Below are positions 8,330-17,110 of a stretch of 64,000 nt of DNA, one piece after another (the first letter of the stretch is position 1; the number at the start of each line of letters is the position of its first letter). Location of the stretch: NCBI RefSeq assembly GCF_001274785.1, contig NZ_LHPI01000025.1, positions 1 to 64,000 of the forward strand. The letters are read 5' to 3'. The position numbers were made by a program, and so were the translations under genes. This DNA is from Vibrio hepatarius. GTDB lineage: Bacteria; Pseudomonadota; Gammaproteobacteria; Enterobacterales; Vibrionaceae. The notes under the pieces were generated by a model that made no database searches, was not told the origin of the DNA, and saw only the letters and a program-made list of their open reading frames with translations.

Positions 8330-9107
8330 GATGGTGACCGTGAGAGTGGTGCGCACAGGTTTCAGCGTCACCTGACACTGGTTGACCCGCTAAATCGTGG
8401 TGGTGGTGATTATGTTGGTGGTGGTAAAGCGCGAGTGCTTCATTGCGGTTGTTGCCAAACAGTGCAATATAACTTGGGTGTTGGCTAATCGCAGCTGGGG
8501 AGCCCGAACAACACACGTGGTGGTGAAGACAAATGACATCGTCCGTCTTTGCCATTACTAAGTGTAAATCGTGTGAAACCATAAATACCGCGCAGTTGAA
8601 TCGATGACGAATCGTATCGATCAGATCGTAAAGGTCAATCTGGCCTTGAACGTCTACGCCTTGTGCGGGTTCATCCAAAACTAATAAGTCAGGGCGCTGC
8701 AATAAGGCTCTTGCTAATAGGACGCGTTGATTCTCACCACCAGAGAGGGAGTGCATATTAGAGCTGAACAAGTGCTCGGCACCAACGAGTTTGAGCGCTT
8801 CGATGATCTCTTGCTGGCTATATTTGCCTGACAAACGCAGAAAGCGCTCGACATTGAGCGGCAGTGATTCATTGAGTTTCAGTTTTTGAGGGACGTAGCC
8901 TATCCGCAGTGAACGATCTTTAGTAATCGCGCCTTGGAATTGACGTTGTAGTCCAAGAAGGACTTTAACCAGTGTAGATTTACCCGCGCCATTTGGCCCG
9001 ATCAATGTGGTGATTTCGCCACGATTCAACGTGAGTGAAACGTTGTCGAGGACCTTTCGTCCATCAAATTGAACAGAGATATTAGTGAGTTCGACCAATG
9101 TCGACAT
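8322..9107 (-). CDS. znuC: Zinc ABC transporter ATPase ZnuC
   Basis: 261 residues. Walker A GPNGAGKST at 37-45, signature LSGGENQ at 121-127 and Walker B LLVLDEP at 141-147 identify an ABC ATPase that drives zinc import with ZnuB. The C-terminus beyond the ATPase core is rich in histidine (YHHQHNHHHHD and HHSHGHHHD) and could bind zinc. The start MSTLVEL was preferred over a codon three residues earlier. It is divergent from znuA across a Zur-type operator. Confidence 0.95.
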   Translation of the reverse strand: MSTLVELTNISVQFDGRKVLDNVSLTLNRGEITTLIGPNGAGKSTLVKVLLGLQRQFQGAITKDRSLRIGYVPQKLKLNESLPLNVERFLRLSGKYSQQEIIEALKLVGAEHLFSSNMHSLSGGENQRVLLARALLQRPDLLVLDEPAQGVDVQGQIDLYDLIDTIRHRFNCAVFMVSHDLHLVMAKTDDVICLHHHVCCSGSPAAISQHPSYIALFGNNRNEALALYHHQHNHHHHDLAGQPVSGDAETCAHHSHGHHHD

Positions 9108-9132
9108 GAATAGCACTCATTTGCAATTATCT

Positions 9133-9151
9133 AATGTTATAATGTAACATT
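9133..9151. promoter_or_regulatory. Zur-type zinc operator between znuC and znuA
   Basis: AATGTTATAATGTAACATT contains inverted arms AATGTTA/TAACATT around a five-base centre and closely matches the gammaproteobacterial Zur box. It lies midway between the divergent znuCB and znuA starts, so one bound Zur dimer could repress both when zinc is plentiful. Confidence 0.88.
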
Positions 9152-9186
9152 TAATCCCTCATTAGACTAGATAGCAGTATTCATTT

Positions 9187-10062
9187 ATGAAGCGTATTTT
9201 TGCCCTTTTATTCACCGTAGTGGCTGCATTTTCTGTGCAAGCAAACACAGTGCTGACCAGTATTAAGCCGATCCAGTTGATTACTCTGGAACTGACCAAG
9301 GGTATCTCTCAACCAGACGTCCTTTTGGCTTCCAATACTTCTCCACATGATTACGCTTTACGTCCTTCGGATGTGAAACGTATACGCAACGCTGACTTGG
9401 TGATTTGGTTTGGTCACGACTTAGAGCCGTTTTTAGAGAAGATCCTTCAAGACCAAGCAAACGTACTGACCATTAGTGAAATGCCTCAACTGGCACTGCG
9501 TGAATACAACGGCGACCACGATGACCACCACGGGCATGACCACGGAAATTACGATCCTCATTTCTGGTTGGGTTATGCGCCGACGCAGCAAGTCGCTCAA
9601 GCGATTACGGAAAAGCTGATTGAGATAGATGCTAACAACGCACAAGCGTACCGCGACAACTTAACTGCTTTCCTTTCACAGCGAGACAAGCAGCATCAAG
9701 CTATCAAGCAACAGCTGGATTCGGTTAAGAGCCAAGGTTACTACGTTTTCCACGATGCTTATGGCTATTTTGAACAGGACTTCGCACTTAACCATTTAGG
9801 CCATTTTACAGTTAGTCCAGACCGTAAACCGGGAGCCAAGACGCTGATTAAAATTCGCAAGTCTCTGGCGTCTAAGCAAGCACAGTGTGTTTTCTCAGAG
9901 CCTCAGTTTACGCCGGCAGTAGTGGAATCGGTTACTCGAGGTAGTCACGCAAAAGTCGGTGTTCTTGACCCACTGGGAACAGATGTAGAGGCGACAGATG
10001 GTGGATATTTCACCTTACTTGGCCAATTGGCGGATAGTTTTGAGACTTGTTTAAAACCTTAA
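9187..10062 (+). CDS. znuA: Periplasmic zinc-binding protein ZnuA
   Basis: 291 residues with a signal peptide (MKRIFALLFTVVAAFSVQA, cleavage near residue 19). A cluster A-I solute-binding protein that hands zinc to ZnuBC. Zinc ligands expected in the family are visible at His54 (TSPHDYALRP) and His125 (DPHFW), and a His/Asp loop, HDDHHGHDHG, spans 111-120. Such loops are typical of zinc rather than manganese members. It is transcribed away from znuCB under the shared Zur-type site and ends at a hairpin terminator. Confidence 0.96.
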   Translation: MKRIFALLFTVVAAFSVQANTVLTSIKPIQLITLELTKGISQPDVLLASNTSPHDYALRPSDVKRIRNADLVIWFGHDLEPFLEKILQDQANVLTISEMPQLALREYNGDHDDHHGHDHGNYDPHFWLGYAPTQQVAQAITEKLIEIDANNAQAYRDNLTAFLSQRDKQHQAIKQQLDSVKSQGYYVFHDAYGYFEQDFALNHLGHFTVSPDRKPGAKTLIKIRKSLASKQAQCVFSEPQFTPAVVESVTRGSHAKVGVLDPLGTDVEATDGGYFTLLGQLADSFETCLKP

Positions 10063-10085
10063 ACCAGCAGAGTTATAGGTAGTGT

Positions 10086-10112
10086 AAAAAGGGAGCGATA
10101 AGCTCCTTTTTT
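10086..10112 (+). terminator. Intrinsic terminator after znuA
   Basis: Stem GGGAGC/GCTCC(T) flanked by A5 and T6, 25 bases past the znuA stop. Confidence 0.8.
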
Positions 10113-10323
10113 GTAAAGTGCGCGTGATAACTGAGCAATTTGTAAGCTCGGATGTGAGCTCAGCTTAAAAAGTCAGGGAAATTTGGAACGCTGGCTTGTT
10201 TATTAGCCATATTCTTAGATAATTATCGAACAAAATAAAGATACATGTTGACTGCTAACCTTTGGTAAGTGGTATGACGTGGTTATGCATTAAAAATTTA
10301 TTGCTGTTAGGGACTTACTGGTT

Positions 10324-13300
10324 ATGAGAGCCATATTGTTAGCTATCACGTTGTGTTTAGCTACGATAGCAAATGCGGTAGAGCAGACACCGACCGTGTT
10401 CTATCCATTGCCCACACAAGCGCAAGGCAAAGTATTTGCGGCCAAAGAGCTGTTTTTAGCTAATGGTGGTGGGGTATGGTTTCAAGACGTCCGCAACCAG
10501 ATCATGTTCTTCGATGGTCAAGATATCATGCCGAGATCCGGTTCCGCTTTGGAACATGAGGTTGAACAGGTGGCTTATCTTGATAGTGCATTCTGGTCGT
10601 TCTTTCGCAACGAAATCTATCGAACCGTCCCTAACCAAGAACGAGAGTTGGTGTTTAGCCTCAAGCCCGGCACTGAAATTAAACGTATCGGCGCTTCGAA
10701 ACGCTTTATTTGGCTTTCAGACGACGCTCGTTTTTATACCTACAACGTCGATACTGGCGAGTTCTTAACTTACTCATTACTCGAACTGTATAAATACAAC
10801 CAATCTTCCACGATTCAAATTAACGACGCTAAGTTCGTGCTATCCAAGTGGGTAGTCGCAACTAACGCAGGCGTGTACCTATCTAATCAAAACAACTTTG
10901 ACCATGTCGCTAGCTCTGGTCAGAACTATGTTGAGAAAATCTACTTTTCAGATTCACGTCGGGAGCTGGTCATCGGTTCACTCAAAGGTGCGTTGATCTT
11001 TGATATTCAAAACCCTCAACGTCCGAGCAAATATATTCCGGGCTCTCACGTTCTCAGTATTACCGAAACCAGCGAAGAGTACTGGATTGGCACTGAAAAT
11101 GGCTTGCTGGTCTACTCGTTCTTAACTGGTGAAACCAAACGTCTGATCTCTTCTGGAGTGCACGACAATTCGGTGATTCAAGGTAAAATATACGCGCTCC
11201 TGAATGACCAAGCGGGCGGGATATGGATCGCTACGGACAGTGGTGTGCGCTATTTTTCGCTGTTTTCGCACAAGTTTGAGCGAGTATCTGGCCGTGTACT
11301 GACGCCAAACATCGATATCGATAAACCTAAATTGATGCTCAGAAAAGAGAGCAGTGAAGGGTATTGGATGGTCAGTGACTCAGGTATCTACAGCGTTAGC
11401 CTTGCACCATATCAAAATCGTCGGTTGATGTATCGAGGTACGGTGAGTGATTTTGCTGAATCTGATGGTGTACTGTGGTTAGCGACCAATCAAGGTGTGC
11501 GCAGAATTGACAATGTGACTGGTCACGCCATCAATGATAAGCCGATGCCTGAATTTCTTAAAACAGCTGATGTTCGCTTTCTGGAGTTGGGTAAGAATGA
11601 GGTGCTCTGGGGGGCAGGAGATGATCACCTGTGGCGCTATGATCTAAACAATGACCAGCTAACTCAGTATGGTTCGGACTGGATGATTAAAAAGTACCTT
11701 CCAGCTCAGTTGACCGATATGAAAGTGACCGAGCAGGGCTTTGTGATTCTCGGTACCGAACATGGCGTTTACGTACTGCGCAACGGACAAATTCACTTTA
11801 TCGGCGAGAGTGTTCCGTTTGGCTCCGTTATTAATACCGTACAAGTTGATGACCACGATATATGGGTAGCAAGCCGCTACGGATTATATCGATTTGACCT
11901 CTATACTGGACATGTCAAATCTCTCCCCTTACTTGATGGCCATATCACACCGAAATGCCTCATTGGAAACCAAGACGGCATGTGGTTGACTTCCTCTGCA
12001 GGACTTACTCGTTATTCAGAAAACGGTTATCTGCTTCGTCACTACGGTGAACCTTTCGGCTTAATCAGCAACGAGTTTACCGCCGGGCAATGCTCATATG
12101 GAGCAGGAGACGAGCGGACATTGTTGTTTGGCACGCACTTCAACCTGATTAAAGTCAGCACCCAAGAGCTGGTAGTGAGCAAGCTACCGGATGTTAGGGT
12201 GATTATCAGCCAAGTAAAAGTGAATCAAACGCTGAAGTCTCTTGGTGCCACAATTAGCTCCCAACCGGAAATCAACTACGGCGAGTCTATCGCTTTTAAG
12301 TTTGGCGTATTGCCACGGGTCAATAAAGTGAGTGTCGAATACCGACTCAATGATGATGATTGGCAGTTGCTTGATGGTTCGACCCTTAATATCGAGCATT
12401 TGATGCCTGGTGATTATCAGCTTGAGGTTCGCGCTGTGCTAAACAATATGCAGCGTGGGCGAAGTAATGCGTTTGAGTTTTCGGTTTCTCAGCCTTGGTT
12501 TATGACGCCATACGCGATTATTGCTTACTTTGCCGGAGCGGTTATTTTTATCGCCGCGATCGTCTACTGGCGTTCAAGAATCATGAACCAAGCTAACCGA
12601 GACTTGAAAGCACAAGTCGCGTTGAAAACTAACCAGTTGCGCCACCAAAGCCGTATTCTGCTAACCAACAACCAACAGCTCCGGAAGCAACTGCAAATTC
12701 GGCGTTTGATCGCCAACAAATCTATTAAGGCGATGAAACAAAGGTTAGAGAGTTCTTCTGTCAGCAGTGTGGTTCAGCAAAGTGAGGCAAGCCAAAAAGT
12801 TGTCAGCTATCTATTGCAGGAGTTGGATTTACTACTCCATGTTCGTACAACCGACGGAGAAGCAAAACCGGTTTACAACCTGACTTTAATCCTAAAGTCG
12901 GTCTTAAGTGGTTGGGCGGATGAATTAGAGAAAGCCAATATTAACATCGAGTTGGAGTCTGACTCGAAGCGGGACTACTTTGTCAGTTTGACCAGCTTTA
13001 ACCTCGACGAGCTACTTAACTTACTGGTCGACAGTGTAGTAAGGCGTTGCTACCGAAATCAGACGGTAGTACTGTCCACTCGTTTAGACGATAAGCGGGT
13101 GGTTTTGACGTTACTGGATCAGGGTGAGTCGCTTGAAAGTTACAATCACTCTACTTTGCTACAAAACATCAGTTCACTGATCGAGCAAAGTGGTGGATGT
13201 TGTAATATCCACTCTTCTGCAGAGCGCAACTTGATGGAAGTGAGTTGGATTGCCAGCGACAACTTCGATGAAGCCTCTATCATCGATATTGAGCCTTTTG

Positions 13301-13647
13301 ATTATCATGAACTCAAACCAAGCGAAGCCCCGTGGCTTGAGAAAGTGAAGCAACTGGTGTTTAGCCACTACTCGGATCCTGAACTGAGCACCTCTACTGC
13401 AGCGAAAATGCTGTATGTTTCAGAACGTAGCCTTCAGCGCCGTTTGAAAACCGCAATAGATAAAACCTTCACAGAGTACTTAACCGAGGTGCGCTTAGAC
13501 AACGCCTGCCGTCGCCTATTGGCAGGAGAAAAAGTCTCGGATGTTGCATTTGAATGTGGCTTCAACGACCCTTCTTATTTCAGCCAGAGGTTTAAGCACC
13601 GCTTTGGGATGTCTCCAACTCAATTTGTTGAAGAAAAAGAAAGCTAG
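10324..13647 (+). CDS. tfoS: Membrane-bound AraC-type regulator TfoS (chitin/competence)
   Basis: 1107 residues. Order: signal peptide (1 to about 20), a long periplasmic beta-propeller with two-component-regulator-type blades (GGIWIATDSGVRYF, GVLWLATNQGVRRI, IWVASRYGLYRFD), a Y_Y_Y-like domain near 650-720, one membrane helix near 733-753, a cytoplasmic segment placed like a histidine kinase but lacking a recognisable phospho-His motif or the N and G boxes, and a C-terminal AraC DNA-binding domain (about 1005-1103). In V. cholerae the gene beside znuA with this architecture is TfoS, which senses chitin oligosaccharides and activates the sRNA gene tfoR from the membrane. The adjacent minus-strand structured RNA supports this. 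AGGGAC lies upstream of the ATG. Confidence 0.88.
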   Translation: MRAILLAITLCLATIANAVEQTPTVFYPLPTQAQGKVFAAKELFLANGGGVWFQDVRNQIMFFDGQDIMPRSGSALEHEVEQVAYLDSAFWSFFRNEIYRTVPNQERELVFSLKPGTEIKRIGASKRFIWLSDDARFYTYNVDTGEFLTYSLLELYKYNQSSTIQINDAKFVLSKWVVATNAGVYLSNQNNFDHVASSGQNYVEKIYFSDSRRELVIGSLKGALIFDIQNPQRPSKYIPGSHVLSITETSEEYWIGTENGLLVYSFLTGETKRLISSGVHDNSVIQGKIYALLNDQAGGIWIATDSGVRYFSLFSHKFERVSGRVLTPNIDIDKPKLMLRKESSEGYWMVSDSGIYSVSLAPYQNRRLMYRGTVSDFAESDGVLWLATNQGVRRIDNVTGHAINDKPMPEFLKTADVRFLELGKNEVLWGAGDDHLWRYDLNNDQLTQYGSDWMIKKYLPAQLTDMKVTEQGFVILGTEHGVYVLRNGQIHFIGESVPFGSVINTVQVDDHDIWVASRYGLYRFDLYTGHVKSLPLLDGHITPKCLIGNQDGMWLTSSAGLTRYSENGYLLRHYGEPFGLISNEFTAGQCSYGAGDERTLLFGTHFNLIKVSTQELVVSKLPDVRVIISQVKVNQTLKSLGATISSQPEINYGESIAFKFGVLPRVNKVSVEYRLNDDDWQLLDGSTLNIEHLMPGDYQLEVRAVLNNMQRGRSNAFEFSVSQPWFMTPYAIIAYFAGAVIFIAAIVYWRSRIMNQANRDLKAQVALKTNQLRHQSRILLTNNQQLRKQLQIRRLIANKSIKAMKQRLESSSVSSVVQQSEASQKVVSYLLQELDLLLHVRTTDGEAKPVYNLTLILKSVLSGWADELEKANINIELESDSKRDYFVSLTSFNLDELLNLLVDSVVRRCYRNQTVVLSTRLDDKRVVLTLLDQGESLESYNHSTLLQNISSLIEQSGGCCNIHSSAERNLMEVSWIASDNFDEASIIDIEPFDYHELKPSEAPWLEKVKQLVFSHYSDPELSTSTAAKMLYVSERSLQRRLKTAIDKTFTEYLTEVRLDNACRRLLAGEKVSDVAFECGFNDPSYFSQRFKHRFGMSPTQFVEEKES

Positions 13648-13881
13648 TCAAATCAAGAGTGCGAGTAAGTAAACAACGCAGCCGTTAAGTTGTGTGAGTT
13701 GTTTTGTGCTCTTTCCTGCCTTGGGACGCTTATTGACCTTACAGGGTCATTCGTTCCTATCGATGATATCAAGCGATGTAAGCCGTTAATCAGTCTCAAA
13801 GTGGATTAGATTCAATAACCAATGTCCTTGCTAAAGCAAAGTTGGGATAGTGTGTTTGAAGTGAGCTTTGGAAAAGATAAG

Positions 13882-13987
13882 AAAAAAAATTCGTGGTATA
13901 GCCGGGGGGACCATACCACGGGTGCCAATGACACCTTCGCTTGCTGCCGGAGTGGCGCTGGGTGCGCCACCTCTGGAATTCAATGTT
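13882..13987 (-). ncRNA. tfoR: Candidate small RNA TfoR (activates tfoX translation)
   Basis: Read on the minus strand, this segment folds into a GTGGCGC/GCGCCAC stem, a short GGTG/CACC stem, and an 8-bp perfect stem CGTGGTAT/ATACCACG (13892-13899 with 13913-13920) followed by AA and eight U (13882-13889), an intrinsic terminator. The last loop is C-rich. The V. cholerae sRNA TfoR, about 100 nt, lies in the same interval between tfoS and feoA; it is induced by chitin through TfoS and opens the tfoX mRNA for translation, switching on competence. The 3' end is well supported. The 5' end near 13987 is inferred from that length and a weak -10-like TTAGTC just upstream. Confidence 0.75.
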
Positions 13988-14183
13988 GTCGTTTGGACTA
14001 ATGCCCTCTCGACGGGATTAACTATATCGTGACGACCTTATTTTACTTATAAAATTAACGCCATTGTTACATGATAAAAACGACATGTTGGTTAAGTTGC
14101 TGTTTTTAAATGTTTATTTTTCTTTGTGGCATTTTTTATTTCAGTTTTATGACAGTTAGTGTGACTTTTTGATCATTGTTTTG

Positions 14184-14220
14184 ACGGAATTGACGTTTTT
14201 GTTTTTAACGGAAGTGACGT
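14184..14220 (+). repeat. Direct repeat pair upstream of feoA
   Basis: ACGGAATTGACGT (14184-14196) and ACGGAAGTGACGT (14208-14220) match at 12 of 13 positions and are spaced 24 bp start to start, about two helical turns. They lie about 200 bp upstream of the presumed tfoR start and about 110 bp upstream of feoA. They look like tandem half-sites for a regulator; which one is unknown. Confidence 0.5.
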
Positions 14221-14236
14221 GTCATTTCTGAAAATA

Positions 14237-14250
14237 TTGATTTCAGGCAA
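14237..14250 (+). promoter_or_regulatory. FNR-like site upstream of feoABC
   Basis: TTGATTTCAGGCAA matches TTGAT-N4-ATCAA at 8 of 10 defined positions. Its centre is about 41 bp before the start expected from the TAATAT -10-like box at 14273-14278, the usual class II activator position. FNR activates feo in E. coli under anaerobiosis; the same role is inferred here. Confidence 0.4.
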
Positions 14251-14288
14251 AAAAACGCACTGCCATTAGGGATAATATTGTAAGTGCA

Positions 14289-14307
14289 AATAAAAACAGT
14301 TCTCATT
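14289..14307 (+). promoter_or_regulatory. Fur-like operator at the feo promoter
   Basis: AATAAAAACAGTTCTCATT agrees with the Vibrio-type Fur box AATGATAATAATTCTCATT at 15 of 19 positions, mainly in the right half. It covers the expected transcription start downstream of the TAATAT at 14273-14278, consistent with iron-dependent repression. Confidence 0.45.
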
Positions 14308-14329
14308 TTCGGGTGGTATAGGTTTGTCG

Positions 14330-14557
14330 ATGAAACTTTCAGAGTTGGTACAAGGGCAAGAAGCGACCATTGTTGGCTTTACAGAGCTATCTAATGATGT
14401 AAGAAAAAAATTGATGGTGATGGGTTTACTACCTAATACGCCAGTTAAAGTGATCAGAAGAGCGCCGATGGGCGACCCACTTCAAATAGAAGTCCGTGGT
14501 GTTTCTCTTGCTGTGCGTAATAGTATCGCGAAATCAGTTTCCGTGGAGGTACGCTAA
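14330..14557 (+). CDS. feoA: Ferrous iron transport accessory protein FeoA
   Basis: 75 residues with an SH3-like FeoA fold; MKLSELVQGQEATIVGF and the VMGLLPNTPVKVIRRAPMG segment are typical. FeoA is a small cytosolic partner of the FeoB channel. The ATG at 14330 was chosen over an in-frame TTG at 14324 because it gives the family N-terminus and leaves TAGG about 8 bases upstream. Its stop abuts the feoB start codon. Confidence 0.93.
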   Translation: MKLSELVQGQEATIVGFTELSNDVRKKLMVMGLLPNTPVKVIRRAPMGDPLQIEVRGVSLAVRNSIAKSVSVEVR

Positions 14558-16831
14558 ATGGACTATCAAATTTTAACGGTAGGTAATCCTAACAGCGGCA
14601 AGACGACATTATTTAACGGCCTAACTGGGGCGAAACAGCAAGTCGGTAACTGGGCTGGTGTGACGGTTGAGAAAAAGTCGGGTAAATACGCGCATTCGGG
14701 TGACAACTTCTTACTCACCGATTTACCTGGTATCTACGCTCTAGACAGCGGTAACGACGGAAACAGCATTGATGAGTCAATTGCGTCACGAGCAGTATTG
14801 ACGCATCCAGCGGACCTGATTATCAATGTTGTGGATGCGACTTGCCTTGAGCGCAGCCTATATATGACGCTTCAACTTCGTGAGTTGGGACGTCCGATGG
14901 TAGTGGTGCTCAACAAAATGGACGCACTTAAACGTGAGCGTCAAACCATCAACATCAAAGCACTCGAGAACGAACTTGGTTGTCCTGTTTTTGCTATTTC
15001 GGCCAACAACAAATCACAAGTGGTCGCGTTTAAAGAGCGCTTACATAAAGCCTTAGTCCAAGGTATTGCCCTCGGCGAGTTGACCCTAGACTATGGTGAG
15101 CAATTTGAACAAGCGATCCATGATGTGCAAACGCTGTTCGCCAACCAAGCTGAAGTAGCAGCACGAGCATTAGCGATTCGTGCATTGGAAAACGATCTGC
15201 TGGTTCTCAACTCTTTGCCTCAGCATGAGAGAGAACGAGTGACGAGCACTCAAGCTCGCCTAGAACTCGACGTAGACCTAATTGTCGCAGACGTAAAATA
15301 TACCTATCTGCATGAGCTATCAAAACGTGTCCGTCGCAGTGAAGGTAAACTGAGTCACAGTTTTACTGAGAAGCTAGATGGTTTCATCCTGAATAAATGG
15401 GTTGGCGTGCCTTTCTTCTTTGTCGTGATGTATCTGATGTTTATGTTCTCAATTAACATCGGTAGCGCATTTATTGATTTCTTCGATATTGGCGTTGGCG
15501 CATTGTTGGTCGACGGTGGGCATTATCTACTCGACGACCACTTACCAGTATGGTTAGTGACCCTGATCGCCGATGGTATTGGCGGTGGTATCCAAACCGT
15601 TGCGACCTTCATTCCAGTGATCGCGTGCCTCTATCTTTTCTTAGCCATTTTAGAAAGCTCAGGCTATATGTCTCGCGCCGCTTTTGTACTCGATAAAGTG
15701 ATGCAAAAGATTGGCTTGCCAGGCAAAGCATTCGTACCACTAGTGTTAGGTTTTGGTTGTAACGTACCCGCAATTATGGCGACGCGAACCTTAGACCAAG
15801 AGCGAGAACGTAAACTTGCAGCTTCGATGGCTCCGTTCATGTCTTGTGGCGCACGTTTGCCAGTTTACGCTTTGTTTGCGGCAGCGTTCTTCCCAGAAAG
15901 CGGCCAGAACGTCGTATTCTCGCTATACATTTTGGGCATTGTAGCTGCGGTATTTACCGGTTTGGTCTTGAAGAAAACCCTATATCCTGGTTCAAGCGAT
16001 AGCTTAGTGATGGAAATGCCAGACTATGAGCTACCAACGCTGCAAAACGTATTAATCAAAACCTGGCAAAAACTCAAACGCTTTGTTCTCGGTGCGGGTA
16101 AAACCATTGTGATCGTGGTGACGTTATTGAGCTTCTTAAACTCAATGGGTACGGATGGCTCGTTTGGTAACGAAGACAGTGAAAATTCTGTGTTGTCGAA
16201 AGCATCGCAAGTGATCACGCCAGTATTCGCGCCAATCGGTATTGAAGAAGATAACTGGCCAGCGACGGTTGGTATCATCACAGGTATTTTCGCTAAAGAA
16301 GCGGTGGTGGGGACACTTAACAACCTGTATGCGCCGAGTGACTCTGGTGACGAAGAGTTTGATCTTGTTGCGAGCCTAGAAGAAGCGGTGATGTCGATTC
16401 CTGAGAATTTAATGGGGTTAAGTTACTCTGACCCGTTAGGTATTGAAGTTGGTGACCTAACAGATAGCAGCGCGGTAGCGGAAGAGCAGGAAGTGGATTC
16501 GTCAATCTTTGGTAACCTTAAGCAGCACTTCATTTCAGGTAATGCCGCGTTCGCTTACTTGATCTTTATCCTGCTTTACACACCTTGTGTCGCAGCTATG
16601 GGTGCATACGTCCGTGAATTTGGTGCGAAGTACGCACGATTTATCGCAGTTTGGACCATGGCTCTTGCGTATGGCGCTGCAGCACTTTACTACCAAGTGA
16701 CGCACTTTACGCTGCATCCTGTAGGCAGTGCCGCATGGATTGCTGGTATCTTACTGTTCAGCGTTGTGACATATCGAATGCTAAAAGCTGCTGGTAAGAA
16801 GCAGCAAACCTTAGAGGTTCAAGTCGCATGA
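14558..16831 (+). CDS. feoB: Ferrous iron permease FeoB
   Basis: 757 residues. The N-terminal G domain carries G1 GNPNSGKTT (residues 9-17), the DLPGIYAL G3 region and NKMD as G4. The C-terminal membrane domain contains the two Gate repeats, with VPLVLGFGCNVPAIMATR and the later GIITGIFAKEAVVGTLNNLY. FeoB moves Fe(II) across the inner membrane, which matters in low oxygen. The gene abuts feoA and overlaps feoC by ATGA (16828-16831). Confidence 0.97.
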   Translation: MDYQILTVGNPNSGKTTLFNGLTGAKQQVGNWAGVTVEKKSGKYAHSGDNFLLTDLPGIYALDSGNDGNSIDESIASRAVLTHPADLIINVVDATCLERSLYMTLQLRELGRPMVVVLNKMDALKRERQTINIKALENELGCPVFAISANNKSQVVAFKERLHKALVQGIALGELTLDYGEQFEQAIHDVQTLFANQAEVAARALAIRALENDLLVLNSLPQHERERVTSTQARLELDVDLIVADVKYTYLHELSKRVRRSEGKLSHSFTEKLDGFILNKWVGVPFFFVVMYLMFMFSINIGSAFIDFFDIGVGALLVDGGHYLLDDHLPVWLVTLIADGIGGGIQTVATFIPVIACLYLFLAILESSGYMSRAAFVLDKVMQKIGLPGKAFVPLVLGFGCNVPAIMATRTLDQERERKLAASMAPFMSCGARLPVYALFAAAFFPESGQNVVFSLYILGIVAAVFTGLVLKKTLYPGSSDSLVMEMPDYELPTLQNVLIKTWQKLKRFVLGAGKTIVIVVTLLSFLNSMGTDGSFGNEDSENSVLSKASQVITPVFAPIGIEEDNWPATVGIITGIFAKEAVVGTLNNLYAPSDSGDEEFDLVASLEEAVMSIPENLMGLSYSDPLGIEVGDLTDSSAVAEEQEVDSSIFGNLKQHFISGNAAFAYLIFILLYTPCVAAMGAYVREFGAKYARFIAVWTMALAYGAAALYYQVTHFTLHPVGSAAWIAGILLFSVVTYRMLKAAGKKQQTLEVQVA

Positions 16832-17058
16832 TCTTATCTGAGCTGAAATCGTACATCGAAGAGCACGGCAGTGTGAGCCAAACTGAGTTAGCGAAGAAGT
16901 TTGCACTCAGCGGGGATGGTGTCGATGCAATGCTGACGGTATGGATTAAAAAAGGATTAGTATCGCGTTTGGTCGACACCAATAAAGCTGACAAGGTGAC
17001 CCGAATTCGCTATGCAAGGGTGAAACAGGATGCCTTATCGCTGACAGTGACGATGTGA
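16828..17058 (+). CDS. feoC: FeoC-like winged-helix protein
   Basis: 76 residues with an N-terminal winged-helix pattern (LSELKSYIEEHGSVSQTELAKKFALSGDGVDAMLTVWIKKG). In V. cholerae FeoC binds FeoB and helps assemble the Feo complex. No cysteine is present, so the iron-sulfur cluster proposed for enterobacterial FeoC cannot form here; vibrio FeoC proteins are known to lack these cysteines. It overlaps the feoB stop by four bases and ends the operon before a strong terminator. Confidence 0.9.
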   Translation: MILSELKSYIEEHGSVSQTELAKKFALSGDGVDAMLTVWIKKGLVSRLVDTNKADKVTRIRYARVKQDALSLTVTM

Positions 17059-17067
17059 TACCAATAG

Positions 17068-17096
17068 TAAAAGCCACTCAGTTGAGTGGCTTTTTT
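17068..17096 (+). terminator. Intrinsic terminator after feoABC
   Basis: Perfect stem AAAAGCCACTCA/TGAGTGGCTTTT with a two-base loop and six T, ten bases after the feoC stop. Confidence 0.9.
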
Positions 17097-17110
17097 GTAT
17101 CGATTGAAGA

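Noticed and set aside
13882..13987. RyhB or Qrr sRNA
   Set aside because: Neither the conserved Qrr core nor the RyhB core could be recognised; position beside tfoS favours TfoR.
13850..14040. Cyclic di-GMP (GEMM) riboswitch or feo leader on the plus strand
   Set aside because: The conserved GEMM core is absent, and the T-run of the hairpin exists only for a minus-strand transcript, pointing to a tfoR-type sRNA.
14168..14184. CRP site at TGTGACTTTTTGATCAT upstream of feoA
   Set aside because: Only the left half matches the consensus; the right half lacks TCACA.
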